Shown here in pieces: positions 35,526 to 44,807 of a stretch of 64,000 nt of DNA. How positions within the stretch are numbered: the first letter of the stretch is position 1; each line of letters opens with the position of its first letter. The position numbers were made by a program, and so were the translations under genes. Source of the stretch: Nitrosococcus halophilus Nc 4 (GTDB lineage: Bacteria; Pseudomonadota; Gammaproteobacteria; Nitrosococcales; Nitrosococcaceae); contig NC_013960.1 of the NCBI RefSeq assembly GCF_000024725.1, forward strand, positions 828,261 to 892,260. Direction: 5' to 3'. The notes beneath the pieces are model-generated. The model had not been told where the DNA came from. It did not search any database and saw only the letters and a list, made by a program, of their open reading frames with translations.

Positions 35526-35862
35526 GCTGACAAAACTGGATAGGGCAATATTTGCCCCGCCGGGGAGTGGCCTTGGGTCTGATATAATCCTAAAAACGGC
35601 ATTTGACTGCTTAGAAGCACTGGAGAGGGCGCTGTGAATCCCAATTTTTTGGCCGCTGATCTGTTTCACCATTAAAGTGGCGTTGCTACGCACCTGGTGG
35701 CACGATTGGCGGGCCAGCTAGCAGTGCTGATTCTCCTATTGGAGGCGGCCCAGGGTGTTGGTCGCGCCTTGCTATCCCGCGCACTTGGCTCCTTCCAACT
35801 GCCGTTGCTAGGATAATGATTTCTGCTATTTCCTATCTTTTTTTAAACTATCCATAATCGTT
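35526..35862 (+). other. gene-poor stretch with possible gene remnant
   Basis: 337 bases with no intact gene. A small palindrome GGGCAA-TAT-TTGCCC lies near 35546-35561. The rest is mostly taken by the interrupted frame 35634-35816. Confidence 0.5.
35634..35816 (+). pseudogene. small membrane-protein-like frame interrupted by a stop
   Basis: From GTG 35634, preceded by GGAGAGGG, the frame encodes 13 residues, meets TAA at 35673-35675, and then stays open for 46 codons to TAA at 35814. The second part is hydrophobic and of coding-like composition (LAGQLAVLILLLEAAQGVG). It may be a decayed small membrane protein gene, but its family is not recognised and chance cannot be excluded. Confidence 0.3.
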
Positions 35863-37161
35863 ATGCTCCATTTCAAGCAGGACTCTTGTTCACCCCATAA
35901 AGCCCAAAAAATGGCATTTCTCGAACAAGGGTCAGATCGTTGTGTGATGTGCGGCTTGTGCCTGCCTCATTGTCCTACTTACCGTCTAACGGGGGATGAA
36001 AGTGAGTCTCCCCGGGGTCGGATTGCCCTTATGGGGGCATTGGCAAAAGATCAACTCATTCCTACCCCGCGCTTGCTCGGTCATTTGGATCGATGTCTGA
36101 CTTGCCGCGCCTGCGAGGCGGTTTGCCCCTCTCTTGTTCCTTATGGCCGCTTAATTGACACCGCCCGTGCCCAGGTTCGGGGGGAGCGTTCCCGCTGGCA
36201 GCGCTTAAAGAAACATTTTCTCCACCAATGGATAATACCCCGTCCAATGATACTCCGGGGCCTTGGAAGAGTAGTAAGGCTGGCCCAACTCACCGGAGTC
36301 GTTGGGTTAGCTCGCCGGAGTGGATTATTGGGAGCTTTAGGGGGGGGGCCATTGGAGTCTCTTATGCCTAGATTGCCTCCCCAGCGAAGCTGGCGGTCCT
36401 TTTACCCTGCGGAGAACGAAGAGCGAGGTCGGGTCGCTTTATTTACCGGTTGTGTTGCCAATGTGGTGGAACAACCTTTGTTGAGGGCAACAGTGCAATT
36501 ACTCAATCGGCTGGGTTACGGAGTTCATATTCCTAAAGGACAGGTTTGTTGCGGCGCTTTGGCGAAACACGATGGTGAACCGGAACAGGCCTGGGCGCTA
36601 GCATTGCAAAATGTTAGGTCCTTCGAGGACGCGGAAGTAGAGGCGGTGCTTTGCACTGCAAGTGGCTGCACCGCAAGCCTGGTAGATTATCCCCAGTGGG
36701 CGCAAGAGGAGGGAGCTGAGATCGCTGCTACCCGCACTTTTGCCCGTAAGATTCGAGAGGTTAATGAATTTTTACTGGACACGGCTTGGCCGAGGGAAGC
36801 GACCTTGAAGCCTTTAGAAAAACGGGTTGCTGTGCAGGAACCTTGCAGTTTACGCTATGTCCTGCGTCAACACGAGGCGGTATATGCTTTACTACGCCGA
36901 ATCCCAAAGGCGGATATCTTGCCACTCCCCTACAACGAGCAATGTTGCGGCGCGGCTGGAAGTTATATGCTTACCCAGCCAACATTGGCCCAATCTCTGC
37001 GTGCCAGGAAGGTAGAGGCTTTAGGAAAAGTTCAGCCTGATATTTTGGTAACCTCCAATATAGGGTGTTCTCTGCACTTGGCGGCTGGGATAAGAGAGGC
37101 AGGCCTCCCTATCGAGGTATTACATCCTGTGCAATTGTTGGCCCGGCAGCTTAATCTTTAA
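35863..37161 (+). CDS. glcF: glycolate oxidase iron-sulphur subunit
   Basis: The Fe-S subunit of glycolate dehydrogenase, which passes electrons from glycolate (for example from photorespiratory 2-phosphoglycolate in autotrophs) towards quinone. The 432 residues contain two 4Fe-4S motifs, CVMCGLCLPHCP and CLTCRACEAVCP, and two Cys-rich CCG domains (CCGALAKH and CCGAAGSY). An alternative start is the Met at residue 17. The FAD subunits glcD and glcE are not adjacent, so they must lie elsewhere or this is a lone paralogue. Confidence 0.92.
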   Translation: MLHFKQDSCSPHKAQKMAFLEQGSDRCVMCGLCLPHCPTYRLTGDESESPRGRIALMGALAKDQLIPTPRLLGHLDRCLTCRACEAVCPSLVPYGRLIDTARAQVRGERSRWQRLKKHFLHQWIIPRPMILRGLGRVVRLAQLTGVVGLARRSGLLGALGGGPLESLMPRLPPQRSWRSFYPAENEERGRVALFTGCVANVVEQPLLRATVQLLNRLGYGVHIPKGQVCCGALAKHDGEPEQAWALALQNVRSFEDAEVEAVLCTASGCTASLVDYPQWAQEEGAEIAATRTFARKIREVNEFLLDTAWPREATLKPLEKRVAVQEPCSLRYVLRQHEAVYALLRRIPKADILPLPYNEQCCGAAGSYMLTQPTLAQSLRARKVEALGKVQPDILVTSNIGCSLHLAAGIREAGLPIEVLHPVQLLARQLNL

Positions 37162-37287
37162 TAATAATATATACTTAGTCTTTTTTTTATTTCTGCATAA
37201 GGGGAGAGGTAAAGGTCTTTTTGTTGCATCGAGATAGGAGCAGGTTATCCTTAGATTAATTGCTCGATAATAGTAACGGAGTAGGAA

Positions 37288-37935
37288 ATGGAAGGGAGAA
37301 GGTTGTCGCGGCTTGACTATGCCATCATCAATTTTGATAGTGCTTTACGCACGGTTTTCGGGGAACCCCAAGTGACCGAGCGGGCTAATCCTGCCGCTGG
37401 CATTGTGGAAGAGGGGTCAATGAGCGAGGAAGAACGGAGGCTTTCGGGATGTCTGATGCGGGTCAATCATGCCGGTGAGGTAGCCGCCCAGGCTTTATAC
37501 CAAGGACAAGCGTTGACTGCACGCCTTACGGAGGTTCGCCAGGCGATGGAAGGAGCAGCCCGCGAGGAGAATGATCACCTTGCTTGGTGCAAGCAGCGAG
37601 TACATGAGCTGGGTACTCACACCAGCTATTTAAACCCTTTTTGGTATACCGGTTCCCTTGCTATTGGTTCCTTGGCGGGGATAGCGGGAGACAAATGGAG
37701 CTTAGGTTTTGTCGCTGAGACGGAACGTCAAGTAGTCAAGCATCTAGAGCGGCATTTAGATCGTATTCCTGATCAGGATGCCCCGAGCCGAACTATCTTG
37801 GAGCAAATGCAAAAGGATGAAGCTCGACATGCCACAGTGGCCTTGGAATCCGGTGGTGTAGAGCTACCTACGCCCGTCAAGGCTTTAATGGGAATAGTGT
37901 CGAAAGTAATGACCCGAACCGCTTATTGGGTATAG
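37288..37935 (+). CDS. coq7: demethoxyubiquinone hydroxylase
   Basis: Carries out the last hydroxylation in ubiquinone synthesis with a di-iron centre. The 215-residue protein has the Coq7 carboxylate-bridged ligands: Glu and EENDH in the first helices, AETERQVVKH, and KDEARHA near the C-terminus. The N-terminus LDYAIINFDSALRTVFG is typical of the bacterial family. It stands alone between glcF and the LysM gene; an imperfect hairpin (CTTTCTC/GAGAAAG, 37937-37960) follows the stop. Confidence 0.94.
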   Translation: MEGRRLSRLDYAIINFDSALRTVFGEPQVTERANPAAGIVEEGSMSEEERRLSGCLMRVNHAGEVAAQALYQGQALTARLTEVRQAMEGAAREENDHLAWCKQRVHELGTHTSYLNPFWYTGSLAIGSLAGIAGDKWSLGFVAETERQVVKHLERHLDRIPDQDAPSRTILEQMQKDEARHATVALESGGVELPTPVKALMGIVSKVMTRTAYWV

Positions 37936-38004
37936 CCTTTCTCACGAATGCAAGAGAAAGTGAGTCAGATGTTCAAGTCGTTAATATTTATATAGGAGCA
38001 AGCC

Positions 38005-38895
38005 ATGGCCGGTATTAAACGTAGCGATTCTAACTACGTCCGGTCCGCCTACAGGCGGTCTGGTTCTGGACGACCTGATTATGGACGGTCCAAAAATCGA
38101 GGGCAGATTTGGTCCATTATCATTGTACTTTTATTAATCGTGGTGCTGGCAGGGGGTGCAGTGTGGATGTACCTCAACCGTTCAGGTGAAGAAGGAGCAG
38201 TGGTCAGCGAGGAAGCCGAAACCGTTAGCCCGGAAGTGGCTGAGCCAGGTCCTACCGAGCCAGCTCTCGAGGCGGAACCTCCCCCACCAAGGGCGGAAGA
38301 AGAAGTTGCCTCCGCGGCCCCTAGCGAGGAAGAAGACGAATTTGCTTCGATTTTGGAGGAGTTAGGAGGTATCGAAGAACCCACTGAAGAAGAGGCTCCC
38401 AGCCGAGAAATGGCGGAGCCAAAAACTCCGGCTACTGAAGCTGAGACAGCAATGAGGGCTCCTGAAGAAACTCCGATCTCTCCCCAGGATGAACCCCAGT
38501 TTTCTGATGAGGAATTAGCCGTACTTGAAAAGGAAGCAGAACAGGCGGTTGAAGAGAAAGCGGATCAGCTGACTGAAGAACTCAGTGAAGCTGAGCAGCT
38601 ATTAGAGGAAGCTCAAGAGACGAAGGAATCCTTTAAGGAGATTCAAAAAGCGCAAGAGGAAGAACTTGCTGCGATTACTCCATCGAAGGAAAAAGCTCCG
38701 CCCAAGCCTGCAGCTCAGGAAGGATTTCCCAAAACGGTCACTGTTCAATCGGGCGATTCTCTCTCCCTTATTGCAAAGCGTGTTTATGGTGATGTGGATA
38801 AGTGGCGTTTAATCTACGAAGCTAATCAGGATCGTCTGGAAAATCCCAACCAACTGCTGGTGGGGATGGAGTTGACCGTTCCTGCCCCAAAATAA
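38005..38895 (+). CDS. membrane-anchored LysM-domain protein
   Basis: A probable peptidoglycan-binding protein of the inner membrane. AGGAG lies 6 bases before the ATG. A short basic Arg/Tyr/Gly N-terminus is followed by a TM (about 35-53), about 185 residues of acidic Glu/Pro/Ala-rich linker with a coiled-coil part (about 170-215), and one C-terminal LysM (about 246-295, TVQSGDSLSLIAKRVYGD...NPNQLLVGMELTVP). The long acidic linker recalls FimV/TspA-type proteins, but the length is much shorter. Confidence 0.85.
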   Translation: MAGIKRSDSNYVRSAYRRSGSGRPDYGRSKNRGQIWSIIIVLLLIVVLAGGAVWMYLNRSGEEGAVVSEEAETVSPEVAEPGPTEPALEAEPPPPRAEEEVASAAPSEEEDEFASILEELGGIEEPTEEEAPSREMAEPKTPATEAETAMRAPEETPISPQDEPQFSDEELAVLEKEAEQAVEEKADQLTEELSEAEQLLEEAQETKESFKEIQKAQEEELAAITPSKEKAPPKPAAQEGFPKTVTVQSGDSLSLIAKRVYGDVDKWRLIYEANQDRLENPNQLLVGMELTVPAPK

Positions 38896-38909
38896 GTGAA
38901 TAATTGTCA

Positions 38910-38945
38910 AAAAAAGGGCGAATCGTTTGCGATTCGCCCTTTTTT
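38910..38945. terminator. bidirectional Rho-independent terminator
   Basis: AAAAAAGGGCGAATCG and CGATTCGCCCTTTTTT form a perfect stem around TTTG. It lies between the convergent LysM gene and ccmI and has A- and T-tracts suited to both directions. Confidence 0.9.
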
Positions 38946-38989
38946 CATAGCTTCAGCTTCTATAGGAGAAGGGCGTTCCCCCTCTTCTT

Positions 38990-40249
38990 TTAAGGCACGC
39001 GCTGGTTAATCGTCACTGATACGGGGTCGGAAGGGGCTGCTGGAATAATACCTTTGGCAAATCCTTCGAAATCGCCACTTTGGGGCATTGGATTACCTGA
39101 CCAAGAAATTCGAGCCCCGACTTTAAACTCGTTAAAGTTGGACATCTTCATGCTAGGCATCATTGCCATGGAATCATCTAGCACTACCGTTAGAGGCAAG
39201 TCTTTAACTTGATGACGAGCGGCAGCCAAGGGCATCGGTGGACCTTGGGCGGCACGGGCAAAAACGAATACGGTAGAGGTCTCAGAGACTTCACCCTCTA
39301 GGGTTGGATCAAGCGCTACTTTTACCTCAATGCGGGGGGCTTGATTACTCCCTTCATCAGTGCTGGCACGAGGCGTTGCCTGGCTGCGGGCTTCTGTGGT
39401 TCCACTGGCTGCCATTTCTGGCGACAGTTGTGCTAGGTGGGCGCGTACCATGCGTTCTTCCTCACTGCCTGGCGGGAGTTGAGAAGCAAGCCGTTCCAGA
39501 TAGGTTTTGGCCTCCTCGTTTTGACTGGTTTGAAGTGCATTTACCGCGGCTAGCCATAATGCTTTGGGATGTTGAGGGGCAAGTTCAAGGGCGCGATGTA
39601 CCAACTTCAAAGGGGCTCCTTGGAGGCGCCGACCTTGGCTTGCAGCAAGCGATTCCGCGTAATCCAAGATGACATCGGGATTTTCATCGTCCAGAGCATA
39701 GGCACGACCTAATGCTTCTGCTGCTTTTGCAAACTCATTAGTCGCAAGGTAGGTCCGGCCTAGCAATTGCCAGCCTCGGATATCCTCAGGGTTTTCTGCA
39801 AGGCGTGCTTTGAGCCCTTCCATGGCATGGCGCATGTTGTCCATTTCTTGCTGAGATTCCTTTTCCATGGCCAAGAACTGGGCGACTTCATCACTCGCCC
39901 CAAGTTGCTGGTAAGTTACAAAGGCCAGTGAGGGGGTGAGTACCACCAAAATAAGGGCTGTGGCCCAGTGCCGTTTTGTTTTAAGTTCAACAGAGGAGCC
40001 CGTGGCAAGATCGGCAGCCATCGCTTCTTCTAGCTCGCGCCGGGCCTGGGAGAATTGTTCCTCAGTGAGGGTGCCGCTGCGCAATTCGGCGCGCAGTTCC
40101 CGCAACCGTTCCCGATAGACCGCAATTTCTGCGGTAGTTTCGTCAAGTGTCTGTTGATCACGGCGACGCAATAAGGGAGGGAGTAAAAAGCTAAGGGCAA
40201 AGAGTACCATTACCCCTGCAGCTATCCAAAATGTCGACAAGGAGGTCAT
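38990..40249 (-). CDS. ccmI: cytochrome c biogenesis protein CcmI
   Basis: Chaperones apocytochrome c to the CcmF/H ligation complex. The 419 residues begin with two TM segments (about 5-25 and 92-112) with the intervening Leu/Glu-rich helix (YRERLRELRAELRSGTLTEEQF), followed by a TPR domain (about 150-270) and a C-terminal beta domain typical of long CcmI/CycH (SVTINQRVP end). It is the last gene of the ccm operon; its start is one base after the ccmH stop. Confidence 0.92.
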   Translation of the reverse strand: MTSLSTFWIAAGVMVLFALSFLLPPLLRRRDQQTLDETTAEIAVYRERLRELRAELRSGTLTEEQFSQARRELEEAMAADLATGSSVELKTKRHWATALILVVLTPSLAFVTYQQLGASDEVAQFLAMEKESQQEMDNMRHAMEGLKARLAENPEDIRGWQLLGRTYLATNEFAKAAEALGRAYALDDENPDVILDYAESLAASQGRRLQGAPLKLVHRALELAPQHPKALWLAAVNALQTSQNEEAKTYLERLASQLPPGSEEERMVRAHLAQLSPEMAASGTTEARSQATPRASTDEGSNQAPRIEVKVALDPTLEGEVSETSTVFVFARAAQGPPMPLAAARHQVKDLPLTVVLDDSMAMMPSMKMSNFNEFKVGARISWSGNPMPQSGDFEGFAKGIIPAAPSDPVSVTINQRVP

Positions 40250-40250
40250 T

Positions 40251-40706
40251 TTAGTCCTCTTCCTCCAGTAATTTAGCCATACGGCGGTGTTCTGCTTCAG
40301 AAAGGGTAGGAGTCAAGCTTTGGTTACGTCTTCGCATTGAGACAATGAACACGCCGAATCCCAGTACCAAGAGTAATGCCGGCCCAAACCAAAGTAGATA
40401 AGTAGTGGGTCGTATGGGCGGGCGGTAAAGAACGAAATCTCCGTAACGCTGCACCAAAAAATCAACGATTTCTTCATTGGTGGCGCCCTCTTGCATCTTT
40501 TGATGAATCTCACGCCGCAAATCGCCGGCAAGGTCGGCATGGGAGTCGGCAAGGGACTGATTTTGACAGACCAAGCACCGCAATTCTTCAGCCAGTTGTT
40601 GAAATCTAGCTGCTTGGGTTGGGTCGTCAAACTCAAAGATAGCGGGATCGGCAGCGAAGGCCTGGGTTCCCATTAAGGTAATGACCAGAAGCAACCTCCG
40701 TATCAT
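40251..40706 (-). CDS. ccmH: cytochrome c biogenesis protein CcmH (CcmL)
   Basis: Membrane-anchored thioredoxin-like reductant of apocytochrome c. It has a signal peptide, the conserved redox motif LRCLVCQNQSLADS, and a C-terminal TM (about 103-125). At 151 residues it is the short form, with the TPR part in the separate ccmI. The gene lies directly between ccmG and ccmI. Confidence 0.94.
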   Translation of the reverse strand: MIRRLLLVITLMGTQAFAADPAIFEFDDPTQAARFQQLAEELRCLVCQNQSLADSHADLAGDLRREIHQKMQEGATNEEIVDFLVQRYGDFVLYRPPIRPTTYLLWFGPALLLVLGFGVFIVSMRRRNQSLTPTLSEAEHRRMAKLLEEED

Positions 40707-40707
40707 T

Positions 40708-41241
40708 TCAACCTCCTTGAGTCTCGAATGACTGAATTAAAGGGATTAGCTCCTCTTCAACGACCTTCCAGGTTAAGGGTCCAATTTGCTTATAACGGAT
40801 AACACCTTGGGGATCGAGGAGAAAGGACTCGGGAACCCCGTAAACGCCCCACTCGATACCCACCTGGCCGTCGGCATCCACCGCAATGGTCGTATAAGGA
40901 TCGCCTAGGTTGGCTAGCCACTGGAGTGCTGCTTCCCGTTTGTCTTTGTAGTTGAGGCCAATGATGGGCAATTGGGTTTCTCGTGCTAGACGGAGCAGAA
41001 CCTCATGCTCTGCGCGGCAGGCGACGCACCAACTGGCCCACACATTGATCAGGGCCGGCTTGCCTAGCAGATCACTGCGGTAGATTTCTTGGTCAGGCGT
41101 TTTAAGCCGAGGTACCCCGAGTTCTGGAGCCGGTTTGTCAATGAACGGCGACGGGACCTGTCGAGGATCCCGTTGCAGTCCATCGGCAAAAAATAGCACT
41201 AAGCCTATAAAAACGATTAAGGGAATGGTATAGCGCAACAT
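40708..41241 (-). CDS. ccmG: thiol-disulphide interchange protein DsbE/CcmG
   Basis: Periplasmic thioredoxin-fold protein of the cytochrome c maturation pathway that keeps CcmH or apocytochrome reduced. N-terminal TM anchor (about 5-22), active site WASWCVACRAEH, and the CcmG signature GVYGVPESFLLDPQG. The 177-residue length is usual. Its start overlaps the last base of ccmF. Confidence 0.94.
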   Translation of the reverse strand: MLRYTIPLIVFIGLVLFFADGLQRDPRQVPSPFIDKPAPELGVPRLKTPDQEIYRSDLLGKPALINVWASWCVACRAEHEVLLRLARETQLPIIGLNYKDKREAALQWLANLGDPYTTIAVDADGQVGIEWGVYGVPESFLLDPQGVIRYKQIGPLTWKVVEEELIPLIQSFETQGG

Positions 41242-43226
41242 TAGACTTCAGCTGTAGCCGCAGGTTGAGAAGTTTTGAGCTGCTTAAAACGCATTTTCTG
41301 CATGCTCACCCGATAACGCCGATCGCTGACTGCAACGGCACCACCTAGGGCCATTAACAATCCTCCTAGCCAGATCCAGCGCACAAAAGGCTTAAATTGA
41401 ATGCGCAGACTCCAAGTATTGTTCCCCAGTGAGTCTCCCAGGGCGACAAACAAGTCTCGGAACAAGCCTGCATCAATGCCGGCTTCTGTCATGGGGGAGG
41501 TTTGGACCCGGTAGATACGTTTCTGGGTTTGGAGCGTAGTGATCAATTCTCCACCCTTGAGAACGGATACGGTTCCTTCGAGGGCCCGGTAGTTGGGGCC
41601 ATTTACCTCACGAATGTCATCTAAACGGAATTCATAGGCGCCTAATTCTGCGGCTTCGCCAATGGCAACGCCCACATCCCGATCCTGCCCATACATCGTT
41701 GTTAAGGTGACCCCTACAATGGAGACGGCAAAACCCAGATGGGCCAGGGACATTCCCATAAAGCTTCGCGATAGGGAACTTACCCCTGCAACTCCACCCC
41801 GGTTTCTAAGCCGATTCCAGAGCCCAAGAAGAGTGCTCAGGGCGATCCAGATAGCGACCGTAAGTCCAGCAGCTACGCTAAGAATTTCTCCTTTATCAAC
41901 GGCATAAGGCACCAGGATCCCAATGGTTAGGCTGATGGCAAAGATAAAACCTAGTCTTTTGATGAGTTCACCCAGGCTTTGTTGCCTCCAGCGTGCTATG
42001 GGGCCTGCGCCTAACAGAAAGGCCAGGATGACCATTAAAGGCACAAACACGGTGTCAAAATAGGGCGGGCCCACTGAGATTTTACCTAGCCCCAAGCCCT
42101 CGAGAACCAGCGGATAGAGGGTGCCCAGCAACACACTGCCGGCCGCCACGATGAGTACTACATTGTTGGCCAAAAGAAAGCCTTCCCGGGAAAGGAGATG
42201 AAAACGGCCGGTGTCTTTTACCAACGGTGCCCGCATGGCATAGAGCAGCAGGGATCCGCCGACGGCGATTCCCAGCAAGATCAGGATGAAGACTCCGCGG
42301 GTGGGATCGGTGGCAAAGGCGTGTACGGAAGTGAGCACCCCGGAACGGACCAGGAAAGTTCCTAGCAGACTGAGGGAAAAGGCAAAGATAGCGAGTAATA
42401 CCGTCCAGCGTTTGAAGGCATCGCGTTTTTCAGTCACCGCAAGGGAGTGAATGAGAGCGGTGCCAACTAGCCATGGCATAAAAGAGGCATTTTCTACCGG
42501 ATCCCAAAACCACCAGCCGCCCCAGCCAAGCTCGTAGTAGGCCCACCAGCTCCCTAAGGTAATGCCGATGGATAAAAATAACCAGGCGACCACTGTCCAG
42601 GGTCTGGACCACCGAGCCCAGGCTGCATCTAGGCGCTTGCCAATAAGCGCTGCGATGGCAAAGCTAAAGGCTACGGAAAAGCCGACGTAACCCATATAGA
42701 GCATGGGAGGATGGATGACCAGACCCGGGTCTTGCAGCAACGGATTGAGATCTTGCCCGTCTAGGGGGGCGGGAAAGTGGCGTAAAAACGGATTGGAGGT
42801 CAGGATCATGAACAGCAAAAAGCCGACATTAATCATGCCCATTACCGCCAACACGCGCGCGATATAAGCCAGGGGGATGCTACGGCTAAACAGGGCGACG
42901 GCAACCATCCACAAGCCGAGAATGAGACTCCACAGCAGTAACGAGCCTTCGTGGGAACCCCAGATGGCGGCAAAGCGATAAGCCATCGGTAACGCGGAAT
43001 TGGAATTGTTGACCACGTAGGCTACGGAGAAATCATTATTGATAAAGCTGATGGCAAGACAGGTGAAAGCAACAGTTAAAAAGAAACACTGACCGTAGGC
43101 CGCAGTTCGCGCCATGTTCATCCAGCCGATGACTCCACGCTGTGCTCCAACAAGCGGCAATATCGATTGGGCGAGGGCTAGGGTGAGTGCAAGAATTAGT
43201 GCAAGATGGCCAAGTTCTGGAATCAT
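41241..43226 (-). CDS. ccmF: haem lyase CcmF
   Basis: The large membrane subunit that ligates haem to apocytochrome c. The 661-residue protein has about 15 TM helices, the WWD motif (WGGWWFWDPVENASFMPWL) and the His positions of the family. It overlaps ccmE at its start (43223-43226) and ccmG at its end, so it is translationally coupled. Confidence 0.96.
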   Translation of the reverse strand: MIPELGHLALILALTLALAQSILPLVGAQRGVIGWMNMARTAAYGQCFFLTVAFTCLAISFINNDFSVAYVVNNSNSALPMAYRFAAIWGSHEGSLLLWSLILGLWMVAVALFSRSIPLAYIARVLAVMGMINVGFLLFMILTSNPFLRHFPAPLDGQDLNPLLQDPGLVIHPPMLYMGYVGFSVAFSFAIAALIGKRLDAAWARWSRPWTVVAWLFLSIGITLGSWWAYYELGWGGWWFWDPVENASFMPWLVGTALIHSLAVTEKRDAFKRWTVLLAIFAFSLSLLGTFLVRSGVLTSVHAFATDPTRGVFILILLGIAVGGSLLLYAMRAPLVKDTGRFHLLSREGFLLANNVVLIVAAGSVLLGTLYPLVLEGLGLGKISVGPPYFDTVFVPLMVILAFLLGAGPIARWRQQSLGELIKRLGFIFAISLTIGILVPYAVDKGEILSVAAGLTVAIWIALSTLLGLWNRLRNRGGVAGVSSLSRSFMGMSLAHLGFAVSIVGVTLTTMYGQDRDVGVAIGEAAELGAYEFRLDDIREVNGPNYRALEGTVSVLKGGELITTLQTQKRIYRVQTSPMTEAGIDAGLFRDLFVALGDSLGNNTWSLRIQFKPFVRWIWLGGLLMALGGAVAVSDRRYRVSMQKMRFKQLKTSQPAATAEV

Positions 43227-43666
43227 AGTTTGTCCTCGGTGCTGGCTTTGGTTTTGGCTAGTGCATCGGCAACCTCCGGGGGCATGTATTCTTCATCATG
43301 TTTAGCCAAAACTTCACTGGCTTCAAATACATTATTGGGTCCGAGTTTACCCATGGCAACGATCCCCTGTCCTTCGCGAAACAGATCAGGGAGGATGCCG
43401 CTATAGACCACGGTCACCGTCTCCGCCATATCGGTAAGCGCAAACTGCATATCTAGGCTGCCATTTTCCCGTTTCACGCTACCATCAACCACCACCCCTC
43501 CGACTCGGATGTTAGTGTCCGGGGGAACTTCTCCAGCCATGATCTGGGTTGGGTTGTAAAAGAAGAGAATATTTTTTTGAAAGGCTTTTAGTCCCAGTCC
43601 GGTGGCAATGGATACTCCTACAACCACCAGCATTACCATCGCAAACCGTCTTTGGCGCACAGTCAT
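43223..43666 (-). CDS. ccmE: haem chaperone CcmE
   Basis: Binds haem covalently and shuttles it to CcmF. 147 residues: N-terminal TM (about 9-27), OB-fold beta barrel and the haem-binding His with nearby Tyr in LAKHDEEYMPPEV. Its ATG overlaps the ccmD stop (ATGA). Confidence 0.95.
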   Translation of the reverse strand: MTVRQRRFAMVMLVVVGVSIATGLGLKAFQKNILFFYNPTQIMAGEVPPDTNIRVGGVVVDGSVKRENGSLDMQFALTDMAETVTVVYSGILPDLFREGQGIVAMGKLGPNNVFEASEVLAKHDEEYMPPEVADALAKTKASTEDKL

Positions 43667-43821
43667 GACTTATCCTCCTGCTGTATCTGACGGGTTATTC
43701 GGCGTTGCCGGATTCGGGCTTGGACAATGTTGCCCACCAATACGATGGCAGCAATCCCGTAGGCCGTCCACACGTAAAGGGCATATCCGCCCATATGGAA
43801 AAATTCCTGCAATATATTCAT
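43663..43821 (-). CDS. ccmD: haem exporter protein CcmD
   Basis: A 52-residue one-TM protein that stabilises the CcmABC complex and helps release holo-CcmE. Sequence features: short N-terminus, the GGYALYVWTAYGIA motif typical of CcmD, then a hydrophobic helix and a basic, charged C-terminus (RIRQRRITRQIQQ). The stop overlaps the ccmE start. No strong ribosome site precedes it. Confidence 0.9.
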   Translation of the reverse strand: MNILQEFFHMGGYALYVWTAYGIAAIVLVGNIVQARIRQRRITRQIQQEDKS

Positions 43822-44045
43822 AACTCGGGAGCAAATTTCGAGGTAGTGATTGAAAATATAACTATCGTAATTAAAGGCCGGTTAGCGGTTTCTCCGGCTA
43901 TGGCAATGCCCTAGCAGCTAGGGCATTTAAACCTTTCCAGCGATATCATTGAGAAAGCCTGCCCGTGAAATGGACCCCAGAAGGGTGTGGTAGTTCATTG
44001 TTCATCGTTATTCGCAAAACTTAAATAATCGAGAAAATAAAGAAG
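43822..44045 (-). other. unusual 224-base gap inside the ccm operon
   Basis: Most ccm genes here touch or overlap, but ccmC and ccmD are 224 bases apart. No coding frame is supported. The gap has a near-perfect palindrome at 43906-43926, with arms ATGCCCTAGC and GCTAGGGCAT around one base. It could be a hairpin that attenuates or protects the transcript, or mark a second promoter. Confidence 0.55.
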
Positions 44046-44798
44046 CTACGAAGAATTGAGCACTTGTTTGACCCAGTTGTTATTGCGTTCCCGCTCAAGG
44101 AGCTCCGAACGAGTCCGATGCAGGAGCAAAGCTCCATAGTAAGTCATGAATGCTGTCGCCATGATGAGCAAGGGGACCAACATACTCCAGTGAATGGAAG
44201 GGGCGTCGAATTTAGTGACCGTCGGCCCTTGATGCAGGGTATTCCACCATTCTACCGAGTAATGGATAATGGGCAAATCCACTACCCCGACCAGGGCGAG
44301 GATAGCAGTCGCCCGGGCGGCCTGCCGGGGATCCTCGATGGCTGACTGCAGCGCCATGTAACCTAAATAGAGGAATAACAGGACTAACTCCGAGGTCAGA
44401 CGCGCATCCCATACCCACCAGGTTCCCCACATGGGCTTGCCCCATAGGGATCCTGTAATTAGCGCCAACAAAGTAAAGGAAGCGCCCAATGGAGCGCTTG
44501 CACTACCAATGGCTTCCGCAACTTTGACCCGCCAGATTAAGGCGATGGCGCCTGCTGAGGCCATCACCATGTAAATAAACAGAGACATCCAGGCGCTAGG
44601 AACGTGGATGAATATAATTCGGTAGCTATCACCCTGTTGGTAATCCACGGGGGCTATTACCAGCCCCCAGTAGAGGCCGACAATCATTAAGAGCACAGTT
44701 ATGCTTGCCAGCCATGGAATCAGGCGGCTAGACCAAATGTAAAAGTGCTTTGGTGATGCTAAATGCTGGTATCGATGATGGAACGGTAGGTAGTGCAT
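44046..44798 (-). CDS. ccmC: haem exporter permease CcmC
   Basis: Presents haem to CcmE. 250 residues, six TM helices, and the WWD/tryptophan-rich motif GTWWVWDARLTSELVLLFLYLGY with flanking His residues (IHVPSAW, IHYSVEWWNTLHQ). It follows ccmB by 9 bases in the minus-strand operon. Confidence 0.95.
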   Translation of the reverse strand: MHYLPFHHRYQHLASPKHFYIWSSRLIPWLASITVLLMIVGLYWGLVIAPVDYQQGDSYRIIFIHVPSAWMSLFIYMVMASAGAIALIWRVKVAEAIGSASAPLGASFTLLALITGSLWGKPMWGTWWVWDARLTSELVLLFLYLGYMALQSAIEDPRQAARATAILALVGVVDLPIIHYSVEWWNTLHQGPTVTKFDAPSIHWSMLVPLLIMATAFMTYYGALLLHRTRSELLERERNNNWVKQVLNSS

Positions 44799-44807
44799 CG
44801 GTTTTGC

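Noticed and set aside
35546-35561. Small palindrome GGGCAA-TAT-TTGCCC after pcm as a terminator
   Set aside because: Short stem and no T-run; could be chance.
37937-37960. Hairpin after coq7 as a terminator
   Set aside because: Seven-base stem with a 10-base loop and no T-run.
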